A program made the position numbers and the translations under genes. The notes beneath the pieces are model-generated. The model was not told the DNA's origin. It searched no databases and was given only the letters and a program-made list of their open reading frames with translations. From Promethearchaeota archaeon (lineage in GTDB: Archaea; Asgardarchaeota; Lokiarchaeia; Sigyniarchaeales; SOKP01), in the NCBI GenBank assembly GCA_030615145.1, contig JAUWZT010000187.1:1-7205 (forward strand): a stretch of 7,205 bases of DNA, in the 5' to 3' direction. Below are positions 1 through 5,723 of this stretch, piece by piece. Position 1 is the stretch's first letter. Each line of letters opens with the position of its first letter.

Positions 1-104
1 TCTATTTCTTTAATAGAAATAATGAGTTTTTAGGTATTATTAAAGAAAATCCAAAGAAAACCATTGAAGAGGATACTCTAGAAATCATTAAAGAAGGTCT
101 GTGA
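1..104 (+). CDS. C-terminal end of an unidentified protein (partial, 5' end outside window)
   Basis: An open frame runs from the left edge (first full codon at base 3) to a TGA at 102-104 and gives 33 residues ending in EIIKEGL. The piece is rich in Glu, Lys, Ile and Asn, like the other genes here, and looks like a soluble, probably helical tail. It is followed by a T-rich spacer and then by a gene on the same strand with its own promoter-like box, so it is probably the end of a separate transcription unit. The fragment is too short to assign a family, and the frame could be open by chance. I favour a real gene end because of the codon style and the T-rich sequence that follows. Confidence 0.5.
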   Translation, partial: YFFNRNNEFLGIIKENPKKTIEEDTLEIIKEGL

Positions 105-115
105 AATTTATCTTT

Positions 116-150
116 AAATTATTAGTTTTAGTAGTTTTTAAATAATTTTG
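116..150 (+). terminator. Possible T-rich transcription terminator after the partial left-edge gene
   Basis: AAATTATT (116-123) and AATAATTT (141-148) form an 8-bp inverted repeat around a T-rich loop containing TTTTAGTAGTTTTT, and more T-rich sequence follows to about 190. Archaeal termination mostly depends on T tracts, so this fits the end of the left-edge gene. The stem contains only A-T pairs and could arise by chance in this composition. Confidence 0.35.
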
Positions 151-200
151 ATTTAATTCTAATTTTATTCTTGTTGAAATTTTTTCCAATATAATTAAGA

Positions 201-214
201 TTTAAATTATAATA
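201..214 (+). promoter_or_regulatory. TATA-like promoter for the DUF4139 gene, probably leaderless
   Basis: TTTAAATTATAATA lies 17-30 bases before the ATG at 231. An archaeal TATA box sits about 25-30 bases before the start of transcription, which would put that start at or next to the ATG. No Shine-Dalgarno sequence precedes the start (TATTTATTCT-ATG), which agrees with a leaderless mRNA. A perfect palindrome, ATATCGATAT (212-221), lies between the box and the ATG and could be an operator. The evidence is position and composition only. Confidence 0.45.
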
Positions 215-230
215 TCGATATATTTATTCT

Positions 231-2279
231 ATGACGAAAATTAGTGTCAAAAAAGTTATAATTTTTAAGCATGGAGTCTCTTATTACATTCTCGAGGGAA
301 GCGTTAAAGGAACGGATACTTTCGAGTTAGAGTTTAAAAATGACGAAATGGACGATGTGTTAAAATCGCTTTTTGTTTTAGATACTAGCGAAAAAGGCTA
401 CATTAGCTCGATTTCTTACGATGCCGCTTTAGAAACGTCCCAATTGTTAAAATCTGTTATGCTTAATATCCCTGATAGAGGTTCGTTTTCTTCGCTAATA
501 ACTCAAATAAAAGGGGCTAAAGTGAAACTAGCTGTTACCGGGGGAAAAACCGTATCGGGAACGATATTAGGAATTGAAGAGTTTGATAAATTAATTAAAG
601 ACGAAAAAATCGCTGAAAAACGATTGATACTATTCCAAGATGACGAAGTAATTTCTAAAATTAAATTTACAGAGATTAAAACGCTTGACATCTTGAATGA
701 AGAGATAAAAAAGGATCTCAAGTTCTTTCTCGATACCATAATATCTGGGAAAAAAAAGGACGCAAAAAAAATCAAGATTAACTGTGAATCGGGAGGAAAC
801 GACGAGGTTGATAGGATAATTTTTGTCTCTTATATTCGAGAAAGTCCAATTTGGAAGACATCCTATCGTTTGATAATGAGTAAAGAACAAGCCTTAGAAG
901 AAAAATGTTTATTATCCGGATGGAGTCTTATTGAAAACACAACTAATCAAGACTGGGAGAATATCGAGTTATCTTTGGTAGCTGGAATGCCAGTTTCGTT
1001 TAAATACGAGTTTTATCAACCTATCTTCATACAACGGCCTGTAATTCGCCCCCCAAGAGTATTAAGCGTAAAACCTACTGAAATTGAAGAAGGTTTTGAA
1101 ATGGATAAATTTAGAGACTATGAAATGGCAGAAATGGCAGCAAAACCAGCAGCAATGAGAAAGAAGGCTAAAATGAGAACGGGAGTACCTCCACCCGCAC
1201 CTAGAGGGGCAATAGGATATGGTGGCATGCAAAGCGTCATGAACATGACAGACGATGCGTTACTAGATAAAGTAAAATCGCAAACAAAAGTTCAAACAAA
1301 AGACTTAGGAGAACTATTTGAATATAACATTTCAAATTTAGTAACAATAAAGAGGAAACAATCTGCTTTAGTTCCAATCTTGACAGAATCTATAAAAGCA
1401 AGACGAGTTTTATTATACAATAAAAACGAATACAATAGAAACCCGAACGCTTGTCTTGAGATCACCAATAATACAAAATTAACGCTGGAAAGAGGCCCAG
1501 TCACTATAATATACGACGACAATCTAGCAGGAGAGGCTATTATTACTTTTCTGAATAAAGAAGATACGCGGTTGTTGAATTATGCCGTAGAGCAAGCCGT
1601 AGTTATTACTCACGAACAAAAATCCGAAAGTCTAAGCGTACACAAAGTTACTTTTGGTAGTGGATATTCCTACGAATATTATTACACTAACCAAATAACA
1701 ACCTATAAAATTAAAAACAAAACAAATGAAGAGAAGGAACTTTACCTCGACCACCCCAAAACTCAGGGCTATAAATTTGTAGAAAAACCTAACGACCCAG
1801 AAGAGACCCCAAATTATTGGCGATTTAAACTAAAATTGAAACCTAAAGATGCAATCAATTTCAAATTAAAAGAACAACGCGAAGATTATTCAAGTAATTA
1901 CCTCTGGAATTGGTCTAAAGACGATATTTTAAAGAGGGTAGGATTTTATATCAAACATAAGTTTATCGACGAAAAACTCGAAGCTAAATTAAAAGAAATC
2001 GCAGAATTTATACAAACATTGAACGATAAAAGAAACAAAAGAGAAAATTTGGACCAGGAGAGAGACCTAATGACGGACGAACAATCAAGGCTTAGAGAAA
2101 ATATTTCTGTTTTAGGGGATGATAGCCAATCTATCTCGTTAAAAGAACGGTTCGTTAAAAAACTAAACGACCAAGAGACTAGATTTGAAAAAATTTCCGT
2201 AGAATTGAAAAAATTAGATAAAGAAATTGATTCATTGAACAAGAAAATTGAAAACCAAATGAATAAACTAAAGCCTTAA
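231..2279 (+). CDS. DUF4139 domain-containing protein with C-terminal coiled coil
   Basis: This 682-residue protein has no signal peptide or membrane segment, so it is probably cytoplasmic. The N-terminal region starts with a strand-rich segment (VIIFKHGVSYYILEG, about residues 9-23). A small beta-barrel-like stretch (residues 94-155, GAKVKLAVTGGKTVSGTILG) follows. The DUF4139 hallmarks come next: YIRESPIWKTSYRLIM (201-216), GWSLIENTTNQDWENIELSL (230-249), LFEYNISNLVTIKRKQSALV (from 362) and ERGPVTIIYDDNLAGEA (420-436). A flexible Met/Ala/Pro/Gly-rich linker at about 298-345 interrupts the domain, as is common in this family. The last 107 residues (576-682) are a charged coiled coil. DUF4139 proteins are often loosely annotated as mucoidy inhibitor A-like, but the biochemical role is unknown and I do not assign one. 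The ATG is the first start after an in-frame stop at 210-212. Neighbours give no functional hint, because both flanking spacers look like transcription boundaries. Family assignment is firm; function is open. Confidence 0.88.
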   Translation: MTKISVKKVIIFKHGVSYYILEGSVKGTDTFELEFKNDEMDDVLKSLFVLDTSEKGYISSISYDAALETSQLLKSVMLNIPDRGSFSSLITQIKGAKVKLAVTGGKTVSGTILGIEEFDKLIKDEKIAEKRLILFQDDEVISKIKFTEIKTLDILNEEIKKDLKFFLDTIISGKKKDAKKIKINCESGGNDEVDRIIFVSYIRESPIWKTSYRLIMSKEQALEEKCLLSGWSLIENTTNQDWENIELSLVAGMPVSFKYEFYQPIFIQRPVIRPPRVLSVKPTEIEEGFEMDKFRDYEMAEMAAKPAAMRKKAKMRTGVPPPAPRGAIGYGGMQSVMNMTDDALLDKVKSQTKVQTKDLGELFEYNISNLVTIKRKQSALVPILTESIKARRVLLYNKNEYNRNPNACLEITNNTKLTLERGPVTIIYDDNLAGEAIITFLNKEDTRLLNYAVEQAVVITHEQKSESLSVHKVTFGSGYSYEYYYTNQITTYKIKNKTNEEKELYLDHPKTQGYKFVEKPNDPEETPNYWRFKLKLKPKDAINFKLKEQREDYSSNYLWNWSKDDILKRVGFYIKHKFIDEKLEAKLKEIAEFIQTLNDKRNKRENLDQERDLMTDEQSRLRENISVLGDDSQSISLKERFVKKLNDQETRFEKISVELKKLDKEIDSLNKKIENQMNKLKP

Positions 2280-2283
2280 TAAA

Positions 2284-2316
2284 AAGTTTTAAAAACTTCT
2301 ATTTTTCTTTTTTATT
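2284..2316 (+). terminator. T-rich terminator after the DUF4139 gene
   Basis: Immediately after the TAA, AAGTTTT (2284-2290) and AAAACTT (2292-2298) form a short inverted repeat, followed by CTATTTTTCTTTTTTATT. The usable hairpin is weak, about 5 bp once loop bases are left unpaired, but the T tract alone suits archaeal termination. Confidence 0.45.
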
Positions 2317-2382
2317 ACAACATTCCTACTTCTATAAATAACTATAAATAGAAAAAAAAAATAAATTATGTAAAATATAATA

Positions 2383-2399
2383 TTTTATAAATTTTATAA
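2383..2399 (+). promoter_or_regulatory. TATA-like promoter for the small coiled-coil gene
   Basis: TTTTATAAATTTTATAA ends 23 bases before the ATG at 2423. Its right-hand half (2392-2399) is at the distance expected for a transcript starting on or very near the start codon. The sequence just before the ATG (AAAAGTGTGAAAT) has at most a poor Shine-Dalgarno match (GTGA). The whole spacer is A/T only, so the exact box is uncertain. Further upstream is a 9-bp direct repeat, CTATAAATA, at 2332-2340 and 2342-2350, either copy of which could also act as a TATA element. Confidence 0.4.
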
Positions 2400-2422
2400 T
2401 AAAATTCTAAAAAGTGTGAAAT

Positions 2423-2644
2423 ATGAGTATTGATGAACTTCAAGAACAAATCGAAAAATTAAAAGACGAAATGGATGTACTCGAAGAGGTTTGTGACACT
2501 TTGGACTTATGTAAAGAAGACGATGGTTGCAATAAATGCGAAAACTACAAGAAAATCGAGAAACTCAACTTAAAAATCGGAGAATTAGAAGAAAAAATCG
2601 AATCCTTAATGGGAGAAGATGATGAAGATGAAGAAGAAGAGTAA
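2423..2644 (+). CDS. Small coiled-coil protein with central cysteine cluster and acidic tail
   Basis: This protein of 73 residues is not one I can assign to a named family. Residues 1-23 form a heptad-like helix (IDELQEQIEKLKDEMDVLEE) and residues 42-63 a second one (YKKIEKLNLKIGELEEKIES). Between them lie four cysteines, C24, C30, C36 and C39, the last two as a CNKC motif. The end (65-73) is entirely Asp and Glu. The layout suggests a helical hairpin, or a dimer, whose turn holds a metal, most likely zinc. It is reminiscent of the CxxC zinc hook at the apex of the Rad50 coiled coil, but is a free-standing mini version; that comparison is structural inference and not homology. There is no signal peptide or membrane segment. 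The gene stands alone between a T-rich tract on each side. Codon use and the clean start at ATG 2423 support a real gene. Confidence 0.75.
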   Translation: MSIDELQEQIEKLKDEMDVLEEVCDTLDLCKEDDGCNKCENYKKIEKLNLKIGELEEKIESLMGEDDEDEEEE

Positions 2645-2656
2645 TAACCTCTTCAA

Positions 2657-2711
2657 AAAATAATCAAATTTCGTTATTTTATTTAAATCTTTAATTTTTT
2701 TAATTACTTTT
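2657..2711 (+). terminator. Inverted repeat plus T tract after the small coiled-coil gene
   Basis: AAAATAA (2657-2663) and TTATTTT (2674-2680) form a 7-bp A/T stem with a 10-base loop just after the stop at 2642-2644. A T-rich tract, including TTTAATTTTTTTAATTA, follows to about 2707. This is consistent with termination before the next promoter. The stem is weak and the T tract is the stronger evidence. Confidence 0.4.
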
Positions 2712-2745
2712 TGGCTTAATTGTGCTACTTTCTTCCTATTTTGAC

Positions 2746-2763
2746 TTTAAACCTTTATATAAA
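2746..2763 (+). promoter_or_regulatory. Canonical archaeal BRE/TATA box upstream of acyl-CoA dehydrogenase 1
   Basis: TTTAAACC followed by TTTATATAAA (2754-2763) is the closest match in the window to the archaeal TATA consensus with a preceding purine-containing BRE. Transcription would begin near 2785-2790, leaving an untranslated leader of roughly 75 bases before the ATG at 2864. A second TATA-like sequence, TTTATATTTTAAT (2808-2820), could give a leader of about 20-25 bases instead. Which one is used cannot be told from sequence. Confidence 0.55.
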
Positions 2764-2844
2764 CAACTATTTAAAAAAAAATTAAAAAAGAACATAGTAT
2801 TCTCCTTTTTATATTTTAATAAAATGATAAAATTAAAAATCTAA

Positions 2845-2850
2845 AAAAGG
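2845..2850 (+). promoter_or_regulatory. Possible Shine-Dalgarno sequence for acyl-CoA dehydrogenase 1
   Basis: AAAAGG, extending to AAGGTCG, ends 13 bases before the ATG at 2864. The spacing is long for a ribosome binding site and the match is short. Together with the promoter spacing it suggests this gene has a real 5' leader, unlike its apparently leaderless neighbours. Confidence 0.3.
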
Positions 2851-2863
2851 TCGCGATATTAAA

Positions 2864-3040
2864 ATGCCAGGTAAAAAATTTGAAGTGCAAGCAATTGACG
2901 ACGAAATTCTTGCGAAATTTAGCCTTAAGAATCGTTATTCTTTCTTGAACAATAATTTAACGGCTATACTTTCAACAAAAGAATTCAACTTCTTTAAAGA
3001 AGTCCAACGATTTTGCATGCGCTTCGAAAAAAAAAAATGA
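2864..3040 (+). CDS. N-terminal fragment of acyl-CoA dehydrogenase 1 before the frameshift
   Basis: As written, the ATG at 2864 encodes 58 residues (MPGKKFEVQAIDD... ending RFEKKK) and stops at TGA 3038-3040. By itself it matches no complete protein. It continues smoothly into the downstream frame (NEITHGPDEDIYDWVPAFGE) once one A is dropped, so I read it as the start of the acyl-CoA dehydrogenase and not as a separate small gene. An in-frame TAA at 2834-2836 limits the start on the upstream side. Confidence 0.6.
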   Translation: MPGKKFEVQAIDDEILAKFSLKNRYSFLNNNLTAILSTKEFNFFKEVQRFCMRFEKKK

Positions 3041-4160
3041 AATTACGCACGGGCCTGACGAAGATATTTACGATTGGGTCCCAGCTTTTGGAGAAAAAGG
3101 TTATATAACCCGTCAGCACACGTTCGATGTGTGCGATGTTCATTACGACTATTGGGGTTTAGCTGCTGATTTTTTGAGACATTTAGCACTCGATTTCTTT
3201 GATCCCCAATTTGCGATGGGAGGTGGGGGGACAGTTTTAGCCGTCAATCCCATTTACGAGCACCACGAAGACGTCCCAGTAAGGCTAGAGGCACTTAAAG
3301 AATTAGTTACTGGAAAGACTCCTGGAGCTATTCTTATCACTGAACCTCAGCGCGGTTCCGATGCCGTACATCAATTAACAACTTGCGACGAGCAAGACGA
3401 CGGTAGCTTTATATTAAACGGAGTTAAGATTTATAACACTAACGCGCCTAAATCCAAATGGTTAGTAGCTTACGCAACTGCAGAGAAAAACAACGGGAAC
3501 ACGATGGCTCAATTCTTAATAGACTCCAATTGGGATGGTATTCATATGGAACGGGTTAATATTCCATGGATACCTAAGCTTCATCTTGGAAAAGAAACTT
3601 TCACAAATCTGAAGGTCCCTAAGGATTACGTGTTAGGCGGCGTAGGGAAGGGACGCGAACACTTGTTCGAGGGTTTAGTACCTGAAAGAATAGCTATAGC
3701 AATTATGGGTCTTAGTCAATGTTGGGGTGCGTTAACACATGCAATAATATACGCTAATAACAGAAAGCAGTTCGATCAAATGATCTTAAGGTTCCAAGGT
3801 GTTGGATTTTTACTTGCAGACTTATGGGCAAGAACAACTAACGTCACGCTTGGGCTTCTCAAATTCTGTGAGTCATTTGATGAAAAATACATAAAATTCA
3901 ATGGAGAAATTCCTAAAAACATTTCCCAAGCAATGGTTGCCTCAGCAAGTCAATTCAAGTATCACGCTGCTAAACTCACGAAAAAGGTGTGTTACGAATG
4001 CGCGAACAACATGGGAGGCGCTGGACTATGCGATAACACTTTAATGCACGATTATCTGAATATTTCGAGGATCCAAGAAATAGTTGGTGGCAGTCGGCAA
4101 ATACAACAGTATATTATGAGTATGAGCTTACGTCAACTTTATAAAATGTCCGTTTCATAG
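2864..4160 (+). CDS. Acyl-CoA dehydrogenase 1 (frame broken by one base in a poly-A run)
   Basis: An FAD-dependent enzyme that would oxidise an acyl-CoA to the trans-2-enoyl-CoA and pass electrons to a carrier such as electron transfer flavoprotein. From ATG 2864 the frame reads 58 codons and stops at TGA 3038-3040, just after 11 A (3027-3037). Removing one A joins it to the frame that runs to 4160, giving 431 residues, a normal family length. Restored numbering: ITEPQRGSD at 158-166 is the flavin/substrate loop, RKQFDQMI at 300-307 the conserved helix near FAD, NNMGGAGLCDN the C-terminal FAD contact, and RIQEIVGGSRQIQ the region of the canonical base. There, the MCAD Glu376 position is Gly408, while Glu274 (VPER) matches the alternative base of isovaleryl- and long-chain dehydrogenases. 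Without a frameshift, only a GTG at 3129 could start the 343-residue C-terminal part, which would lack 88 N-terminal residues. Sequencing error, pseudogene or slippage are all possible. Substrate is unknown. Confidence 0.85.
3027..3037 (+). other. Run of 11 A: frameshift or slippage site
   Basis: Eleven consecutive A lie exactly where the acyl-CoA dehydrogenase frame breaks. Ten A (or any count differing by a multiple of three) restore the full frame. Long A runs are typical places for sequencing or assembly indels and for RNA polymerase slippage. Two runs of 8 A inside the DUF4139 gene (750-757 and 764-771) leave its frame intact. Confidence 0.85.
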
Positions 4161-4187
4161 TTTCTGTGAACTAGATAAATTATTAAA

Positions 4188-4214
4188 TATATTACTTCTT
4201 TTTTCTTTTATTTT
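4188..4214 (+). terminator. T-rich terminator between convergent genes (acyl-CoA dehydrogenase 1 side)
   Basis: TATTACTTCTTTTTTCTTTTATTTTAG lies 28 bases after the dehydrogenase stop and runs into the last codons of the convergent transporter gene. It suits termination of + strand transcription. The gap between the two stop codons is only 47 bases, so transcripts from the two strands probably overlap at their ends. Confidence 0.45.
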
Positions 4215-5437
4215 AGAATTAGCTCGTTTAGGTGCTTTTCTTTTAACAAAAAAAATGATATAAAAAATAGAAGTGCTGCGAATAAAAGGGTAAATCCGGT
4301 CAATAGAAAAATTCCTTGATACGATAAGAACACCAAAATATAACCGCTTATAATTGGACCAATTGTTTGACCGATATCCATAATAGTACTTAGAACCCCA
4401 ATCGCCGAACCATAGTTTTCTTTTTCTAAAAGATCCGTTATATGCGCTGGTGTAGAAGAGGTGACACTTGCCATTCCTATACCAAAACTTATAAAAATAA
4501 CGAATAACAAAATTAAATTCACAGTATGCGGTATAAACAAGGTTACAAAACCTCCTAAAAGGAGTCCACCAAGGATGACATGTTTTCGTCCAATCTTGTC
4601 TGATAAATTCCCCATAAAAGGTTTAGCTACAATTAGCGTAAATGTAAGAACTGCGGGCATTAACCCAATTAACCAAGCTTCGTAATTAAGAAATCTAATA
4701 TAAAGAATAAAATAAGCTTCAATAATTCCATAAGCAAAATATTGACTAGCTTGAATAATGCTAATTATCATGATCTTTTTATGACTAATAACATCTTTTA
4801 GACCGCTTAGAAATTCTTTTATTGTAAATAACTCTCTTTTTGAAATGTCAGTTTGAGTATAACGAGATTTGCGAGTTTTGTAATAAAACATTGCAAAGAA
4901 AAATGCAATAATTCCTGAGAAACCACATATGAGATACACTCCATAATAATAATAATTTGTGACGTAAAGGATAAAGCCACCGGTTATGGGTGCGAAAAAC
5001 CTACCGATAAGCGTTATTGAAGAAAATAGTGAAATTTTTTCTCCTTTTTGTTTTGGATATAATTCCGCTATTGCACTCGTGGCGACAGGAACAAATATTG
5101 CAGTGGAAAAGCCGTGGTAAAATCGAACTAGCATTAAGATCCAAATGTTAGTCGCAAATAGATAAAAAAAAGGTGCTGAAGCAAAAATTACAACTGATAA
5201 TAAAACAAGTTTTTCTCGACCATACATATCAGAGAGTCGGCCAGCAAACGCACTTACAATTATTCCAGGGATAGTAGATGCTGCGATAACGTACCCGATG
5301 AATTGAAGTTCATGGGGGGAAGTAATTAAAGACATCGCAAAAAGCGGTAAAATTGGACTCTTTGACATAGTTGAGCTAAAGATAGCAACCAACCCAAGAA
5401 TACTTATCATCAAAAAATAACTTTTCTTTAGACGCAT
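4208..5437 (-). CDS. MFS transporter, DHA1/drug-efflux-like, 12 membrane helices
   Basis: A 409-residue membrane protein of the major facilitator superfamily with the usual length and two six-helix halves. The first half has motif A between helices 2 and 3 (GRLSDMYGREK, 66-76), the helix-4 motif with its conserved arginine (LVRFYHGFSTA, from 103) and a motif C-like stretch in helix 5 (GRFFAPITGG, 145-154). A charged central loop lies at about 185-220. The second half repeats motif A (GNLSDKIGRK, 276-285) and a GPIISG turn (360-365). Motif C-like sequence is typical of proton-coupled exporters, so small-molecule efflux is the likeliest role; the substrate cannot be read from sequence. Start at ATG (5435-5437) because the first helix follows directly after the basic MRLKK. 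No clear ribosome binding site precedes it. It is convergent with acyl-CoA dehydrogenase 1 and divergent from the DUF2061-like gene. A functional link to the dehydrogenases is only positional. Confidence 0.9.
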   Translation of the reverse strand: MRLKKSYFLMISILGLVAIFSSTMSKSPILPLFAMSLITSPHELQFIGYVIAASTIPGIIVSAFAGRLSDMYGREKLVLLSVVIFASAPFFYLFATNIWILMLVRFYHGFSTAIFVPVATSAIAELYPKQKGEKISLFSSITLIGRFFAPITGGFILYVTNYYYYGVYLICGFSGIIAFFFAMFYYKTRKSRYTQTDISKRELFTIKEFLSGLKDVISHKKIMIISIIQASQYFAYGIIEAYFILYIRFLNYEAWLIGLMPAVLTFTLIVAKPFMGNLSDKIGRKHVILGGLLLGGFVTLFIPHTVNLILLFVIFISFGIGMASVTSSTPAHITDLLEKENYGSAIGVLSTIMDIGQTIGPIISGYILVFLSYQGIFLLTGFTLLFAALLFFISFFLLKEKHLNELILK

Positions 5438-5550
5438 GAATTTATCAATATTTTTTTAAACTATTAAAGAAAATCAAATTTTTCTACTAAAAGAATATTA
5501 CCAAAACAATGTATTTTTTTTTGGTTTTTTTTAGCAATAAAATGTCCATT

Positions 5551-5568
5551 CCGTAAAATCCGTAAAAT
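5551..5568 (+). repeat. Tandem 9-bp repeat CCGTAAAAT x2
   Basis: Two perfect adjacent copies sit in the divergent promoter region, about 114 bases upstream of the MFS start codon and 156 bases upstream of the DUF2061-like start codon. Two same-face sites about one helical turn apart are typical of cooperative repressor or activator binding, but chance or simple slippage duplication is equally possible. Confidence 0.6.
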
Positions 5569-5694
5569 TAAAAGAATCTATGATACTAAATCTTCTAAAT
5601 CTTTTTTATTATTATTATCTATGCTTAGAAACTTTAATTAAATCTTTTACTAGGAGCATTTCTATTAAAAAAATAAAGAAATAAAGTAATAAAT

Positions 5695-5703
5695 AAATAT
5701 TTA
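5695..5703 (+). promoter_or_regulatory. TATA-like box for the DUF2061-like gene, probably leaderless
   Basis: AAATATTTA is centred 25 bases before the ATG at 5724. The intervening sequence (GTCTACTTCTCTATTGTCAA) has no Shine-Dalgarno match. This repeats the arrangement seen at the DUF4139 and small coiled-coil genes. The box is weak and alternative A/T stretches lie just upstream. Confidence 0.4.
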
Positions 5704-5723
5704 GTCTACTTCTCTATTGTCAA

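Larger units (their letters stand above)
5438..5723. promoter_or_regulatory. Divergent intergenic region with short repeats
   Basis: These 286 bases separate the starts of the MFS gene (-) and the DUF2061-like gene (+) and must hold both promoters. Visible elements are T runs at about 5513-5532, a perfect tandem CCGTAAAAT at 5551-5559 and 5560-5568, an ATT microsatellite at about 5606-5618, and an AT-rich segment leading into the + strand TATA-like box. The tandem 9-mer is the only part with some G/C and could be a regulator binding site. I see no RNA gene. A 34-codon open frame at 5580-5684 is not convincing. Confidence 0.45.

Noticed and set aside
503..890. Two overlapping minus-strand open frames opposite the DUF4139 gene (similar ones at 1292-1522 and 1946-2242)
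   Set aside because: Ser/Phe/Leu-rich translations are typical antisense products of Lys/Glu-rich coding sequence; the sense strand carries clear family motifs.
2332..2350. Direct repeat CTATAAATA x2 as a possible repeat element or operator
   Set aside because: A/T-only nine-mers repeat easily in this composition; mentioned only as an alternative TATA element.
2824..2844. Six-codon upstream frame (MIKLKI) before dehydrogenase 1
   Set aside because: Too short and A/T-rich to be distinguished from chance; no attenuator-like structure is visible after it.
3129..4160. Reading dehydrogenase 1 as a natural 343-residue protein starting at GTG 3129
   Set aside because: In-frame coding sequence with family character extends upstream to the poly-A run, and no ribosome binding site precedes the GTG; a frameshifted longer gene explains both parts.
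4461..4685. 74-codon + strand open frame inside the MFS gene
   Set aside because: It is the antisense shadow of a well-supported transporter, with no family resemblance and no promoter of its own.
5580..5684. 34-codon open frame on the + strand in the divergent spacer, with hydrophobic Tyr/Leu N-terminus and Lys-rich end
   Set aside because: It is made largely from an ATT microsatellite and A/T-rich spacer, has no ribosome binding site or clear promoter spacing, and overlaps the likely promoter of the downstream gene.
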